Shown: piece after piece, positions 1 through 8,030 of the stretch
Position numbering within the stretch: position 1 is the stretch's first letter
Layout of the letters: every line of letters starts with the position of its first letter
Assembly (NCBI GenBank): GCA_002479765.1
Contig: DLOZ01000019.1
Coordinates: 1 to 29,677, forward strand
Reading direction: 5' to 3'
From: Sphingomonadales bacterium UBA7471
GTDB lineage: Bacteria > Pseudomonadota > Alphaproteobacteria > Sphingomonadales > Sphingomonadaceae
Length of the DNA: 29,677 nucleotides
Position numbers and translations under genes: made by a program
Notes under the pieces: generated by a model
What the model was told of the DNA's origin: nothing
What the model saw: only the letters and a program-made list of their open reading frames with translations
Database searches by the model: none

Positions 1-950
1 TCGCGCGTGGACAGCGTCAGCACGAAACCGCGCTTGCCCGCGGCATCCACAGTCTCACCGCATAAACGACCGGGCATTTGGCGAACGAACTTTTCCTTGC
101 ACGCAAACAGCCCGACATAAGGTCCGCCGAACTGAAGACCGACGCCAAGCGACTGCCCCTCACCCACAACAATGTCCGCGCCCATGTCCCCGGGTGCCTT
201 GATGGCACCCAATGCGACAGGTTCCGTAACAACAGCAATCAACAGCGCGCCATGCTCATGCGCCTTGGCCGCAATCGCCGACAGATCTTCAATACGGCCA
301 AGAATATCGGGATATTGCACAACAACGCAGCTTGTCTCGCCGTCGATAGCATTCAGTAACCGCGCGCTATCGGTGGCAGGTGAAAGCTCCGGCAAGGCCG
401 TGTCCAGCGTGTCGCCGGTATATTGCGCCATCGTTTTGGCCACGCTGACATAATGCGGGTGCAACCCCGAAGAGAGCACCGCTTTGCTGCGCTTCGTGAT
501 GCGGCCAGCCATGCCAATGGCTTCCCAACATGCGGTCGAACCATCGTACATCGATGCGTTGGCCACATCGCAACCGAACAGCCGCGCAACCTGCGTCTGG
601 AATTCGAAGAGCATCTGCAGCGTGCCCTGTGCGATTTCGGGCTGATAGGGCGTATAGGCCGTCAGGAATTCGCCGCGCTGGATGATATGGTCAACACTGG
701 CGGGGACATGGTGCTTATACGCGCCTGCCCCCAAAAAGAACGGCGTGTGCGACGCGGTCATATTTTGCCGGGCGAGGTTGGAAAAATGCCGCTCAACCGC
801 CATTTCGCTGGCATATTTGGGTAAGCCATGGATCGGCCCGTCCAGCCGCGCCTCCGCAGGCACATCGGCGAACAAATCATCAATCGATTTGGCCCCAATG
901 ACACCAAGCATGGCCTGACGGTCGGATGGGGTGAGCGGTAAATAACGCAT
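1..950 (-). CDS. gcvPA: Glycine dehydrogenase (decarboxylating) subunit 1, P-protein alpha, 3' part missing
   Basis: N-terminal 316 residues of the alpha subunit of the split P-protein, which decarboxylates glycine and passes the aminomethyl group to lipoyl-GcvH. The reading frame is open to the window edge, so the C-terminal part (roughly a third of a usual ~450-residue protein) is missing. It starts MRYLPLTPSDRQAML and contains the family segments SHTPFFLGAGAYKHHVP, YTPYQPEIAQGTLQ and, at the edge, GFVLTLSTR. The ATG at 950 has GGAG about 6 nt upstream. It lies 38 bp downstream of gcvH in the same direction, so it belongs to the gcvT-gcvH-gcvP operon. The PLP-binding subunit GcvPB would be expected beyond the left edge; that is inference from the usual gene order. 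The identification is secure. Confidence 0.95.
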   Translation of the reverse strand, partial: MRYLPLTPSDRQAMLGVIGAKSIDDLFADVPAEARLDGPIHGLPKYASEMAVERHFSNLARQNMTASHTPFFLGAGAYKHHVPASVDHIIQRGEFLTAYTPYQPEIAQGTLQMLFEFQTQVARLFGCDVANASMYDGSTACWEAIGMAGRITKRSKAVLSSGLHPHYVSVAKTMAQYTGDTLDTALPELSPATDSARLLNAIDGETSCVVVQYPDILGRIEDLSAIAAKAHEHGALLIAVVTEPVALGAIKAPGDMGADIVVGEGQSLGVGLQFGGPYVGLFACKEKFVRQMPGRLCGETVDAAGKRGFVLTLSTR

Positions 951-988
951 TTCAATCTCCATGGCCCGCAGAGTGCGGACGGATTAGC

Positions 989-1360
989 TTAAAGTCCGTC
1001 GACAAATGCCTTATACGCGGCGGCATCCATCAGGCTGTCGAGCTCGCTTGTGTCGCTGAGGGTGATCTTGAAGAACCAGCCCTCGCCTTCGGGATCGCTG
1101 TTCACCAACGCGGGGTCGCCTTCCAATGCGCCATTGCCCTCAATCACGGTGCCGCTGACCGGCGCGTAGACATCTGACGCAGCCTTGACCGATTCCACAA
1201 CCGCAGCATCGCCACCTTTTTTCAGCATCGCGCCAGTCGCGGGGACTTCAGCAAACACGATGTCGCCCAACTGGCTTTGCGCATAGTCCGTAATACCAAC
1301 AGTGGCGCTGTCGCCATCGACTTCGATCCACTCATGATCTTCGGTGAAATAACGGGTCAT
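989..1360 (-). CDS. gcvH: Glycine cleavage system H protein (lipoyl carrier)
   Basis: A 123-residue protein, the usual size for GcvH, the lipoylated shuttle that carries the aminomethyl intermediate from the P-protein to the T-protein and hands electrons to the L-protein. The N-terminus MTRYFTEDHEWIE and the segment GITDYAQSQLGDIVFAEVP are typical of the family. The lipoyl attachment lysine is K59, in VVESVKAASDVYAPVSG. The start codon overlaps the gcvT stop as ATGA (1357-1360) and has AAGGAG upstream inside the gcvT end, which suggests translational coupling with gcvT. No odd features. Confidence 0.97.
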   Translation of the reverse strand: MTRYFTEDHEWIEVDGDSATVGITDYAQSQLGDIVFAEVPATGAMLKKGGDAAVVESVKAASDVYAPVSGTVIEGNGALEGDPALVNSDPEGEGWFFKITLSDTSELDSLMDAAAYKAFVDGL

Positions 1361-2550
1361 GTGTGCGCTCCTTTGCGATGATAATGATGTGGGGTGAAGG
1401 GTAAGGATGAAACCGTGACAGACACACGCTTGCCGCGCACCTCCGCCTCAAGCGTGCTGCCGGTGGCGTTATGGCCCGCGTCAATATAGCCCATGGCAAT
1501 CGGTGCCCCGACGCTTGGGCCAAATCCGCCCGACGTAATGACTCCAACTTGGGTATCGCCTGCAAAAACGGGTGCGCCTTCGCGCACGGGCATTTTGCCG
1601 TCGACCGAAAGCCCGACGAGCTTGCGCGCGGGGCCATTGGCCAAGGCATTCAGGATGCGGTCAGACCCGAAAAACCCGCCTTCGGCACGGCGGCGCTTCG
1701 ACACTGCGAATGCTGCGCTGGCTTCGACAGGGTCAAATTCGGGGTTCATGTCATGGCCGTACAGCGGCAAGCCCGCCTCAAGCCGCAAGGAATCGCGCGC
1801 ACCAAGGCCAATGGGCTTTACTTCAGGTTGCGCGCAGATTTGGTCCGCAAGTGCCTTTGCATGGGCCGCAGGAACCGAAATTTCGAACCCATCTTCGCCG
1901 GTATACCCCGAGCGGCTGATCCACAACGGCTCGGGATCGGTCTTGGGTCCCCAGAAGAATGAACCGGCCTCCATAAAATAGAGCGCGTCGACACCGGGCA
2001 CCACGCGTTTCAGGGCGTCCACGGCCTTTGGGCCTTGCAACGCCAATAGCGCGCGGTCATCCATATGGTTGATGGTGATCTCATCGGGCAAATGCTCCCG
2101 CAAATAGCCCATATCGTCCCATTTGACCGCGCCATTAACGACCACATACAGCCCCATCGGCACGGCCGTAATCATCATGTCGTCCAGAACGCCGCCATCT
2201 TCACCCAGAAGCAGCGAGTAACGCATCTTGCCCTCTTTAAGCGCGGATATGTCGCCGGGAACCATCGCCTCAAGCGCTTCGGCCGCGCCGTCGCCGGTCA
2301 GCATCAGCTGCCCCATATGGCTGACGTCGAATAGCCCTGCGTTCTCGCGGGTCCAGATATGTTCGGCCATGATGCCTTCATATTGGATCGGCATGTGATA
2401 GCCGGCAAACTCGACCATGCGCGCGCCTTTGTCGCGGTGCCATGCGTCAAGCGGCAGCTCCAATATTTCGATGGGTTCTAGTTCGATTTCGTCTTCTTCG
2501 CTCATATCAGTCCGATCAAGAGTCGCAGCGACCGACGCCGGTTGGCGCAT
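1357..2550 (-). CDS. gcvT: Glycine cleavage system T protein (aminomethyltransferase)
   Basis: A 397-residue aminomethyltransferase that moves the methylene group from aminomethyl-lipoyl-GcvH to tetrahydrofolate and releases ammonia. Recognisable segments are MVEFAGYHMPIQYEGIMAEH, LFDVSHMGQL, SRSGYTGEDGFEI and LGARDSLRLEAGLPLYGHD. The ATG at 2550 has a strong GAGGGGG ribosome binding site 9 nt away. A second in-frame ATG at 2505 (MSEEDEIELEP) would give 382 residues, but its upstream sequence is weak. The residues before the core domain (about 1-34) are acidic and probably variable. A tandem glycine riboswitch directly precedes the gene, so glycine very likely controls it. The stop overlaps gcvH by 4 bp. 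Confidence 0.95.
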   Translation of the reverse strand: MRQPASVAATLDRTDMSEEDEIELEPIEILELPLDAWHRDKGARMVEFAGYHMPIQYEGIMAEHIWTRENAGLFDVSHMGQLMLTGDGAAEALEAMVPGDISALKEGKMRYSLLLGEDGGVLDDMMITAVPMGLYVVVNGAVKWDDMGYLREHLPDEITINHMDDRALLALQGPKAVDALKRVVPGVDALYFMEAGSFFWGPKTDPEPLWISRSGYTGEDGFEISVPAAHAKALADQICAQPEVKPIGLGARDSLRLEAGLPLYGHDMNPEFDPVEASAAFAVSKRRRAEGGFFGSDRILNALANGPARKLVGLSVDGKMPVREGAPVFAGDTQVGVITSGGFGPSVGAPIAMGYIDAGHNATGSTLEAEVRGKRVSVTVSSLPFTPHHYHRKGAHT

Positions 2551-2559
2551 AGTCTGCTG

Positions 2560-2566
2560 CCCCCTC
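2560..2566 (-). promoter_or_regulatory. gcvT ribosome binding site continuous with riboswitch P1
   Basis: The minus strand reads GAGGGGG here, 9 nt before the ATG at 2550. Its GAG is also the end of the CAGAG strand that closes helix P1 of the second glycine aptamer (2564-2568). This site decides the gcvT start and places it within 15 nt of the aptamer, leaving no space for a separate terminator or anti-Shine-Dalgarno hairpin. Confidence 0.7.
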
Positions 2567-2767
2567 TGTCACGGGTACCTGAGAGCTTTATCCGCCTTAT
2601 TTGCCAACAACATTGGCAAAGGCAGGTTACACCTTCGGTGGCATGTCGTTGCAAATGGCAAAAACATGCGCTTTCCAGAGTGTCGCAAAAGCCGAAGCGG
2701 TCCTTTTGCCTGAGAGATTCCGGGGCGGTTGCTCCTTCGGCGGCCCCTTTAAGGGACGCTCTCCCGC
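2564..2767 (-). ncRNA. Tandem glycine riboswitch upstream of gcvT
   Basis: The minus strand carries two glycine aptamers in a row. Aptamer 1 (about 2767-2697) has GCGGGAGAG, then CCGCCGAAGGAGCAACC, then CTCTCAGGCAAAAGGACCGC, all hallmark elements of the family. Aptamer 2 (about 2680-2564) has CTCTGGAAA, then CCACCGAAGGTGTAACC, then GCTCTCAGGTACCCGTGACA, closing with CAGAG against CTCTG. The linker is about 16 nt. It fills most of the 260 bp between the SDR gene and gcvT. In known cases such switches sense glycine and usually turn gcv genes on. Expression here is probably controlled at translation, because the closing helix touches the gcvT ribosome binding site. The promoter was not identified and may lie in the 3' end of the SDR gene. 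Confidence 0.95.
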
Positions 2768-2810
2768 TGCGTCAGCGACAAATCCGCATTGGCCTTACCG
2801 CCTTGGAGAG

Positions 2811-3467
2811 TCAACCAGCGAGCGTGTTTATCGATTCATTTTCGTGGATAAACACGCCATCGTCGCCCGATTTTGCCAAGTTGGTAATGGCCTTTGCGAC
2901 TTTGCCGGACGGCGTGGACGCAAATTTCCGCATCGGTCCAAACATCAAAATGTCCACAAATGGCGACAGCCATATCCCCAATGCCTCGCCCGGACGGCGG
3001 TCGTCACGCTGCCCACCGGTCAACAGACTGGGCCGCATGATATCAAGGCGTTGGAAGCCGATGTTGCGCAGCCCCTGCTCCATGTCCGCTTTTGTTCGCA
3101 AATAGAAATTGCTGCTCGCTTGCATCGCCCCGACCGACGATATCGTAATGAAATGCCGTGCGCCGGCGTCATGGCATGCCTGTGCAAAGGCCAACACCAG
3201 ATCATGGTCAACCGCCCGGAAGGCGTCGCGCGACCCGGCTGTGCGTATCGTCGTCCCCAAACCCGAAATGGCGACGTCCGGCTTTATGCTTGCCACAATC
3301 GCTGGCCAGTCGGCGGTTGGCACGACATGCTCCTCTATGCCCGGCGCCAATGCGTGCGATGGTCGGCGCGACACGAGGTGGACCGCAAATCCCGCGCGCG
3401 CCAGCATCTCCGCCGCCTGTTTGCCCACAAGGCCTGAGCCGCCCGCGATGACGATCTTCCGGCTCAT
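2811..3467 (-). CDS. NAD(P)-binding atypical SDR, HTATIP2-like
   Basis: A 218-residue Rossmann protein. The nucleotide-binding motif GGSGLVG is at residues 9-15. The segment ISGLGTTIRTAGSRDAFRAV is typical of bacterial proteins related to human HTATIP2/TIP30. ITISSVGA (108-114) and YLRTK (Y122-K126) fit the SDR catalytic Ser and YxxxK pattern. The ATG at 3467 overlaps the dgt stop as ATGA; the frame stays open further upstream, but only into a dgt shadow. Substrate and reaction are unknown. Being coupled to dgt suggests co-expression, not necessarily a shared pathway. The gene ends 43 bp before the riboswitch. Confidence 0.85.
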   Translation of the reverse strand: MSRKIVIAGGSGLVGKQAAEMLARAGFAVHLVSRRPSHALAPGIEEHVVPTADWPAIVASIKPDVAISGLGTTIRTAGSRDAFRAVDHDLVLAFAQACHDAGARHFITISSVGAMQASSNFYLRTKADMEQGLRNIGFQRLDIMRPSLLTGGQRDDRRPGEALGIWLSPFVDILMFGPMRKFASTPSGKVAKAITNLAKSGDDGVFIHENESINTLAG

Positions 3468-4615
3468 GCGATGGTTCCACAGATTTCGCGGTGCCGGTCG
3501 GTGGCATAACGGTCGGTCATGCCCGCCAGAAAATCGCCGATATGGCGGCTGCGCTGCGGTTCTTCGCTGGGAAGGCTGTCGCGCCATTCATCGGGCAATA
3601 ATGCAGGATCGTCGCGATAGGCGGCAAATAGCTCACGCACAATTTTGGTTGCCTCTTCTGCCGCCGCCAATTGCGTCGGATGGTGGTACAGCTTTTCATA
3701 CATGAACGCTTTAAGTTGCCGTTCGCGCGCCGCCATTTCTGCCGAAAACCCACCAATCATGAAACCGGCTTTACGGACGTCATTAGCGGTTTTGATGCCC
3801 GCCTGCGCGATTCTGGCACGCGTGGATTCAATCACATCATTGACCATGACGCCAATCTGCTGGCGCGTCAGCTCACCGATCAAGCGGCGCTGCGGCACGC
3901 CCGGATAGCGGCCCAAAATCGCTTCCCAACGCTCTGCCACAAAAGGCAGATCCAGCAGTTGTTCGATGTCCAGCAACCCTGCCCTGATGCCATCATCAAT
4001 GTCATGATTATCGTACGCAATATCGTCGCTGATCGCTGCAATCTGCGCCTCAAGCGATGGCCAGTCGGTCAGGCTCAGGTCGAATTGCGTGTTGACTTCG
4101 GACAAGGCCCAGCCCGGACGGGCAACGGGGCCATTATGCTTTGCCAGCCCTTCCAGCAATTCCCAGCTGAGGTTCAGGCCCGGCCATGACGGATAAGGCG
4201 ATTCCAGCTGCGTCAGCGTGCGCAACGTCTGCGCATTATGGTCAAACCCGCCAAATGGCTTCATCGTCGCCTCCAGCGCATCTTCGCCGGCATGGCCAAA
4301 GGGCGGGTGCCCGATATCGTGCGCGAGACATAATGCCTCGGTCAGATCTTCATTCAGCCCAAGCGCGCGGGCAATCGTGCGGCCAATTTGCGCGACTTCA
4401 AGGCTGTGCGTCAGGCGCACACGATAATGGTCGCCGTCGGGTGAGATGAACACCTGCGTTTTGTGGCGCAGCCGCCGGAACGCAATCGAATGAATGATGC
4501 GATCACGGTCGCGCTGGAATATATCACGCGGGCCGCGAATATCGCGGTCGGGCTCTGGATGAAATCGGCCGCGGCTGTTGCCGGGAAGTGATGCGTAGGA
4601 AGCCAGTTGCGACAT
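3464..4615 (-). CDS. dgt: Deoxyguanosinetriphosphate triphosphohydrolase-like HD protein
   Basis: A 383-residue HD-domain dNTP triphosphohydrolase, the family that cleaves dGTP or other dNTPs to the deoxynucleoside and triphosphate. Visible motifs: IIHSIAFRRLRHKTQVF (40-56), the metal ligands H70 (RLTHSLEVAQIGR), H99-D100 (AHDIGHPPFGHAGE) and an Asp in ISDDIAYDNHDIDDG (about D197). The ATG at 4615 gives MSQLASYASLPGNSRGR, which fits the family. An upstream in-frame TTG at 4630 would add five residues; neither has a strong ribosome binding site. Bacterial members of this 'type 2' group often have broad dNTP specificity, so the substrate is not certain. It follows the SPOR protein by 37 bp and overlaps the SDR gene by 4 bp. 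Confidence 0.92.
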   Translation of the reverse strand: MSQLASYASLPGNSRGRFHPEPDRDIRGPRDIFQRDRDRIIHSIAFRRLRHKTQVFISPDGDHYRVRLTHSLEVAQIGRTIARALGLNEDLTEALCLAHDIGHPPFGHAGEDALEATMKPFGGFDHNAQTLRTLTQLESPYPSWPGLNLSWELLEGLAKHNGPVARPGWALSEVNTQFDLSLTDWPSLEAQIAAISDDIAYDNHDIDDGIRAGLLDIEQLLDLPFVAERWEAILGRYPGVPQRRLIGELTRQQIGVMVNDVIESTRARIAQAGIKTANDVRKAGFMIGGFSAEMAARERQLKAFMYEKLYHHPTQLAAAEEATKIVRELFAAYRDDPALLPDEWRDSLPSEEPQRSRHIGDFLAGMTDRYATDRHREICGTIA

Positions 4616-4652
4616 GCAGCGCTTATGCAACCAAGCCGCCGCGACAGGAAGC

Positions 4653-6308
4653 CTATTTTACCTTTAAGGCATTCACTGGGACGCCAATCTCGCTTCTCCA
4701 CATAAATGCATCGCCGCCCGCTTTCTTAAAGTCGCCTTCCCACTTTTTGGCGGCCTTAACATCCGGGAACGGGCCAACCAGCAGTCGCGCGGTCCTGCCC
4801 CAGGGTGATGTCCACGGCTTCTGCGCCTTAAACAATACAGGGTTATTCTTCGTCAATTTGCGATAGTCGAAACCAAGCCCACTGGCTTCACCCGTTGCGA
4901 TTTGCACCCAGATGCGTGCTGGATTTGCGGCCTCTAACTTCGCTTTTGCGGCGGCTTTCGGGTCAATTTTGGCGGCTTTGCTGGCGTCTGCCGCTGCCTT
5001 GGGGGTCACGGGCTTAAGCTTTTTCAAATCGACCGGAATTTCCGAAGGCCGTTGCTCACTTTCCGGAATTTCGATGGCGCCGACAATGGCATCCAGACTG
5101 AAGCCCGCAGAGGCAGGCGCCGCGGCCGTGGAAGCCGGCACAGCTGTTGGTGCCGCCATGATTATAGCGGGAGCGGGTTGCGGGGGCGTTGCGGCCGCAA
5201 GCGATACCGGTTCTTGCACGCTTGGCGTCGTCCCCGCGACCGTTACGGCCAGATCAACCTTTGCAACAACAGGATCAGGCCGGGGCGTTGGAGGAACTGC
5301 GGCCTGAACTGCCACGCGTTCCTGCGTTTTTCGGTCCGGCTTGCCCTGTGGCTTTGCTTCGCTTTTTGCGTCGCGCGCTGCTGTCGGCTTTGTTCCAAGC
5401 GGCGCGCCTGATGGAATGAGCCGGTTTTGGCCGGGAGCGACAGCAGGCTGCTGCACGGTTGCGGCGATACGGCGGACCTGTTCGCTGTCACGCCCGACCG
5501 ATTGGCTGGTTGGAAAATGTCCCAGATGAATGGCGGCGGCCTGCTGCGCGCCGGTTAAATTTGGCATCAAGCGGAAGAACCGCTCCATCTTTTGCGCCGA
5601 TGGTGCATCCATGAAGCCCAGTGCAACCTTGCTGGATTCGCGCAAGTCACCACGCGCGGCCAACATAAACGCCCGGGCGCGCCATGCCGTCGGACTGTTG
5701 CGCTGCAAAAGCGGCACGAGCATAGCGTCGGCCTGTTCCTTTTGCCCCGCAAGCGAAAGAGAGACGGCCTGACGGATGATGATGTCATCCGTTGATGCCA
5801 CAGTCCGCGCCAGTTGATAATCCTGCTGTGCGCGTCCGAAATTGCCCAGCAAATCAAACGCCAGCGCGCGGTCGGCGGCAATCGAACCTTCGCTCGCGCC
5901 CAGCCGGACGGCATCATCAAAAAGCCGCAAAGCCTCAAACGGGTTTTCTGTGCGCACCGTTGCTATGGCCAGGCCGGACACGATGCGGCTGTTATTGGGG
6001 CGTATCGCATTGGCGCGCGTGAAGAAGTTGAGCGCAGCATTGGCATCACCCAACAGCAAAGAGGCATTGCCGGCATCGGCCAAGGCATCTGCATCGCTTG
6101 GGTTAAAAGAAATGCGCCGCATCGCGTCACGCAGTTCGACTGCGCCAGCGGGTTCGACCATATTTGGCACGACCGCAGGCGTTTGCTGGTCAAGCGCCTC
6201 GAGCGCGCTTTCATCGACAGCCTGTGCATGCACGCCAGGTGAAACGCCACCGGCCAAAAATGCCAGCGCGCTGCAGAAGCCAATTCTACGTAATATTGTC
6301 ACATCCAT
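4653..6308 (-). CDS. Exported TPR and SPOR-domain protein downstream of ftsZ
   Basis: A 551-residue protein in three parts. A signal peptide covers about 1-28 (VHA|QA cleavage likely). Helical TPR-like repeats run about 70-220 (ADAGNASLLLGDANAALNFF, ALAFDLLGNFGRAQQDY). A long Ala/Pro/Lys-rich linker runs about 270-460. A C-terminal SPOR domain starts near 464 (RIWVQIATGEASGLGFDYRK, LLVGPFPDVKAAKKWEGDFK). SPOR domains bind denuded glycan at septa, so the protein is probably a periplasmic envelope factor acting at the division site. It sits 106 bp after ftsZ in the same direction. The TPR half could recruit partners; its exact role is unknown. The domain calls are by eye. Confidence 0.85.
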   Translation of the reverse strand: MDVTILRRIGFCSALAFLAGGVSPGVHAQAVDESALEALDQQTPAVVPNMVEPAGAVELRDAMRRISFNPSDADALADAGNASLLLGDANAALNFFTRANAIRPNNSRIVSGLAIATVRTENPFEALRLFDDAVRLGASEGSIAADRALAFDLLGNFGRAQQDYQLARTVASTDDIIIRQAVSLSLAGQKEQADAMLVPLLQRNSPTAWRARAFMLAARGDLRESSKVALGFMDAPSAQKMERFFRLMPNLTGAQQAAAIHLGHFPTSQSVGRDSEQVRRIAATVQQPAVAPGQNRLIPSGAPLGTKPTAARDAKSEAKPQGKPDRKTQERVAVQAAVPPTPRPDPVVAKVDLAVTVAGTTPSVQEPVSLAAATPPQPAPAIIMAAPTAVPASTAAAPASAGFSLDAIVGAIEIPESEQRPSEIPVDLKKLKPVTPKAAADASKAAKIDPKAAAKAKLEAANPARIWVQIATGEASGLGFDYRKLTKNNPVLFKAQKPWTSPWGRTARLLVGPFPDVKAAKKWEGDFKKAGGDAFMWRSEIGVPVNALKVK

Positions 6309-6339
6309 GACTTTCTATGTAGCTACCGACTGCCGAACA

Positions 6340-6359
6340 CAAAGCGCATTCACGCTTTG
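6340..6359 (-). terminator. Possible weak hairpin between ftsZ and the SPOR gene
   Basis: CAAAGCG and CGCTTTG form a 7-bp stem with a 6-nt loop, about 55 nt after the ftsZ stop. No run of U follows on the minus strand, so if it stops transcription it does so only partly, and readthrough into the SPOR gene is likely. The remaining 106-bp gap shows no clear promoter. Confidence 0.3.
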
Positions 6360-6414
6360 GTCCGACAAACGGTTGCATAGAAACGACAAGATGACGGTGC
6401 GCTTGCCGCGCGTC

Positions 6415-7926
6415 TTATGAGTTGTTCTGACGGTCAAGAAAGCTTGGGAAGCCGGTACCATTGCCACCTTCATTGCGCTTTTCTTCATCGTCTTCCGAAC
6501 GGGTGAGACCACGCGACAGGTTGGACATGCGTTCAAACAATGTGCCGCCTGTGGGAATGCGTGGTGCAGCGCGAACGGGCGGCTCAGTCACGTCGACTGG
6601 CTGCGCAGACGGATAGCCTTCGGTCGCAGGCGTATCGAGGTCAAGTGCGTCGGCATTTGCCCAGGAATCCCTTGGGCTGTCATTATTGCCTGCATATTCC
6701 GATGGTGCAGCGTCTTCCGCTTCATCTGCATCGGTTGCAACAAAGTCGCTACCCAGTTCCAAGCTGTCATCGTCTGCTGCTTCATTTTCGAATGCAGCGG
6801 CGGCCGTTTCCTCGACTGCTGCTGCATCGGCTGTGTTTTCAAACAAAGAAGTCGCAGCAGGCGCAACTTCAACGACAGGCTCAGGCGCAGGTTCAGGTGC
6901 AGGTGCAGGACGGCTGAATGAGAATGGCGTTCTTTGTGCTGCCGGTGTCGCGGTCAAGCCTTCGCTATCGATGCCTGTTGCGACAACCGAAACGCGGATC
7001 TTGCCGTTCAGATTTTCATTGAATGCCGAACCCCAGATGATGTTCGCGTCAGGATCAACCAGTTCACGAATGTGGTTTGCAGCTTCGTCGACTTCCATCA
7101 GGCGCATATCTTCGCCACCGGTAATCGATACGATAACACCCTTTGCGCCCTGCATCGACACGCCGTCGAGCAACGGGTTGGCAATAGCTTTTTCCGCAGC
7201 TTCGAGCGCGCGGCCGTCGCCTTCGGCTTCGCCAGTGCCCATCATGGCCTTGCCCATTTCGTGCATGACAGAACGGACGTCGGCAAAATCGAGGTTGATG
7301 AGGCCCGGCATAACCATCAGGTCGGTGATGCCGCGAACGCCCTGCTGCAACACTTCGTCAGCAAGCTGGAATGCTTCCTTAAATGTTGTGTTCGGGTTGG
7401 CGACCAGGAACAGATTCTGGTTTGGAATAACGATCAGCGTATCAACATGCTGCTGCAATTCGATGATACCCGATTCTGCGGACCGCATGCGGCGCGAACC
7501 TTCGAACATGAACGGCTTGGTCACGACACCGACCGTCAAAACGTTCATTTCGCGCGCAACCTTGGCGATAACAGGCGCGGCGCCCGTTCCGGTGCCGCCG
7601 CCCATGCCCGCCGCGATGAAGCACATGTGGCAACCGACAAGCGCAGCTTTCACTTGCTCCAGCGTTTCTTCAGCCGCAGCGCGGCCAACTTCGGGGCGTG
7701 AACCAGCGCCAAGACCCTGCGTGATTTCAGGTCCAAGCTGAATGCGATATTCAGCAGGCGACGCGTTCAGCGCCTGTGCGTCGGTGTTGGCAACAACGAA
7801 GTCGACGCCTTCTACCCGTGCGCTGATCATGTTGGCCACGGCGTTACCGCCTGCGCCACCAACACCAATAACGGCAATTTTTGGCTTCAACTCGTCAACC
7901 ATGGGTGGACCGATATTGATGCTCAT
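6415..7926 (-). CDS. ftsZ: Cell division protein FtsZ
   Basis: A 503-residue tubulin-like GTPase that polymerises into the Z-ring. The nucleotide motif is AVIGVGGAGGNAV (18-30), the tubulin signature is GGGTGTG (109-115), and the catalytic T7 loop is NLDFADVRSVM. After the core (about 1-325) there is a long acidic, Ala/Pro-rich linker of about 160 residues. The end GFPSFLDRQNNS is the conserved C-terminal peptide that binds FtsA and other partners. Its form differs slightly from the usual alphaproteobacterial IPAFLRRQ. The ATG at 7926 has AAGGGG 9 nt upstream. The gene is separated from ftsA by 104 bp, the largest gap in the cluster, so it may have its own promoter as well as readthrough. Confidence 0.98.
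   Translation of the reverse strand: MSINIGPPMVDELKPKIAVIGVGGAGGNAVANMISARVEGVDFVVANTDAQALNASPAEYRIQLGPEITQGLGAGSRPEVGRAAAEETLEQVKAALVGCHMCFIAAGMGGGTGTGAAPVIAKVAREMNVLTVGVVTKPFMFEGSRRMRSAESGIIELQQHVDTLIVIPNQNLFLVANPNTTFKEAFQLADEVLQQGVRGITDLMVMPGLINLDFADVRSVMHEMGKAMMGTGEAEGDGRALEAAEKAIANPLLDGVSMQGAKGVIVSITGGEDMRLMEVDEAANHIRELVDPDANIIWGSAFNENLNGKIRVSVVATGIDSEGLTATPAAQRTPFSFSRPAPAPEPAPEPVVEVAPAATSLFENTADAAAVEETAAAAFENEAADDDSLELGSDFVATDADEAEDAAPSEYAGNNDSPRDSWANADALDLDTPATEGYPSAQPVDVTEPPVRAAPRIPTGGTLFERMSNLSRGLTRSEDDEEKRNEGGNGTGFPSFLDRQNNS
6882..6909. repeat. Hexanucleotide repeat in the FtsZ linker
   Basis: Successive CAGGNN units on the plus strand (CAGGCG, CAGGTT, CAGGTG, CAGGTG) encode the PAPEPAPEP stretch of the FtsZ linker on the minus strand. 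Such in-frame units can change number by slippage and alter linker length without breaking the gene. Confidence 0.6.
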
Positions 7927-7970
7927 AAGTTTATCCCCTTAGCCTCTGTGGCTTGTTCGAAATTTTCACG

Positions 7971-7985
7971 CTTTTGACACAAAAG
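7971..7985. promoter_or_regulatory. Palindrome and spaced repeat upstream of ftsZ
   Basis: CTTTTG-ACA-CAAAAG is a perfect 6-3-6 inverted repeat 45-59 bp before the ftsZ ATG. The octamer CGCTTTTG at 7969-7976, which overlaps its left arm, occurs again at 8011-8018, exactly 42 bp away (four helical turns). This 104-bp gap between ftsA and ftsZ has no other clear signal; a -35/-10 pair could not be fixed. It may be an operator for ftsZ. Confidence 0.35.
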
Positions 7986-8030
7986 GACAAAGTGCACACT
8001 CAAAAATTACCGCTTTTGCACAGGTTTCTG

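Noticed and set aside
423..824. A 133-residue plus-strand frame opposite gcvPA
   Set aside because: Antisense to a strongly conserved enzyme, no domain or start signal.
2601..3437. A 278-residue plus-strand frame across the riboswitch and SDR gene
   Set aside because: It runs antisense through a well-supported structured RNA and a clear Rossmann protein; no recognisable domain.
6686..7741. A 351-residue open frame on the plus strand opposite ftsZ
   Set aside because: It is a shadow of the biased codons of ftsZ, starts and ends without ribosome binding site or family features, and is Ser/Ala-rich low-complexity sequence.
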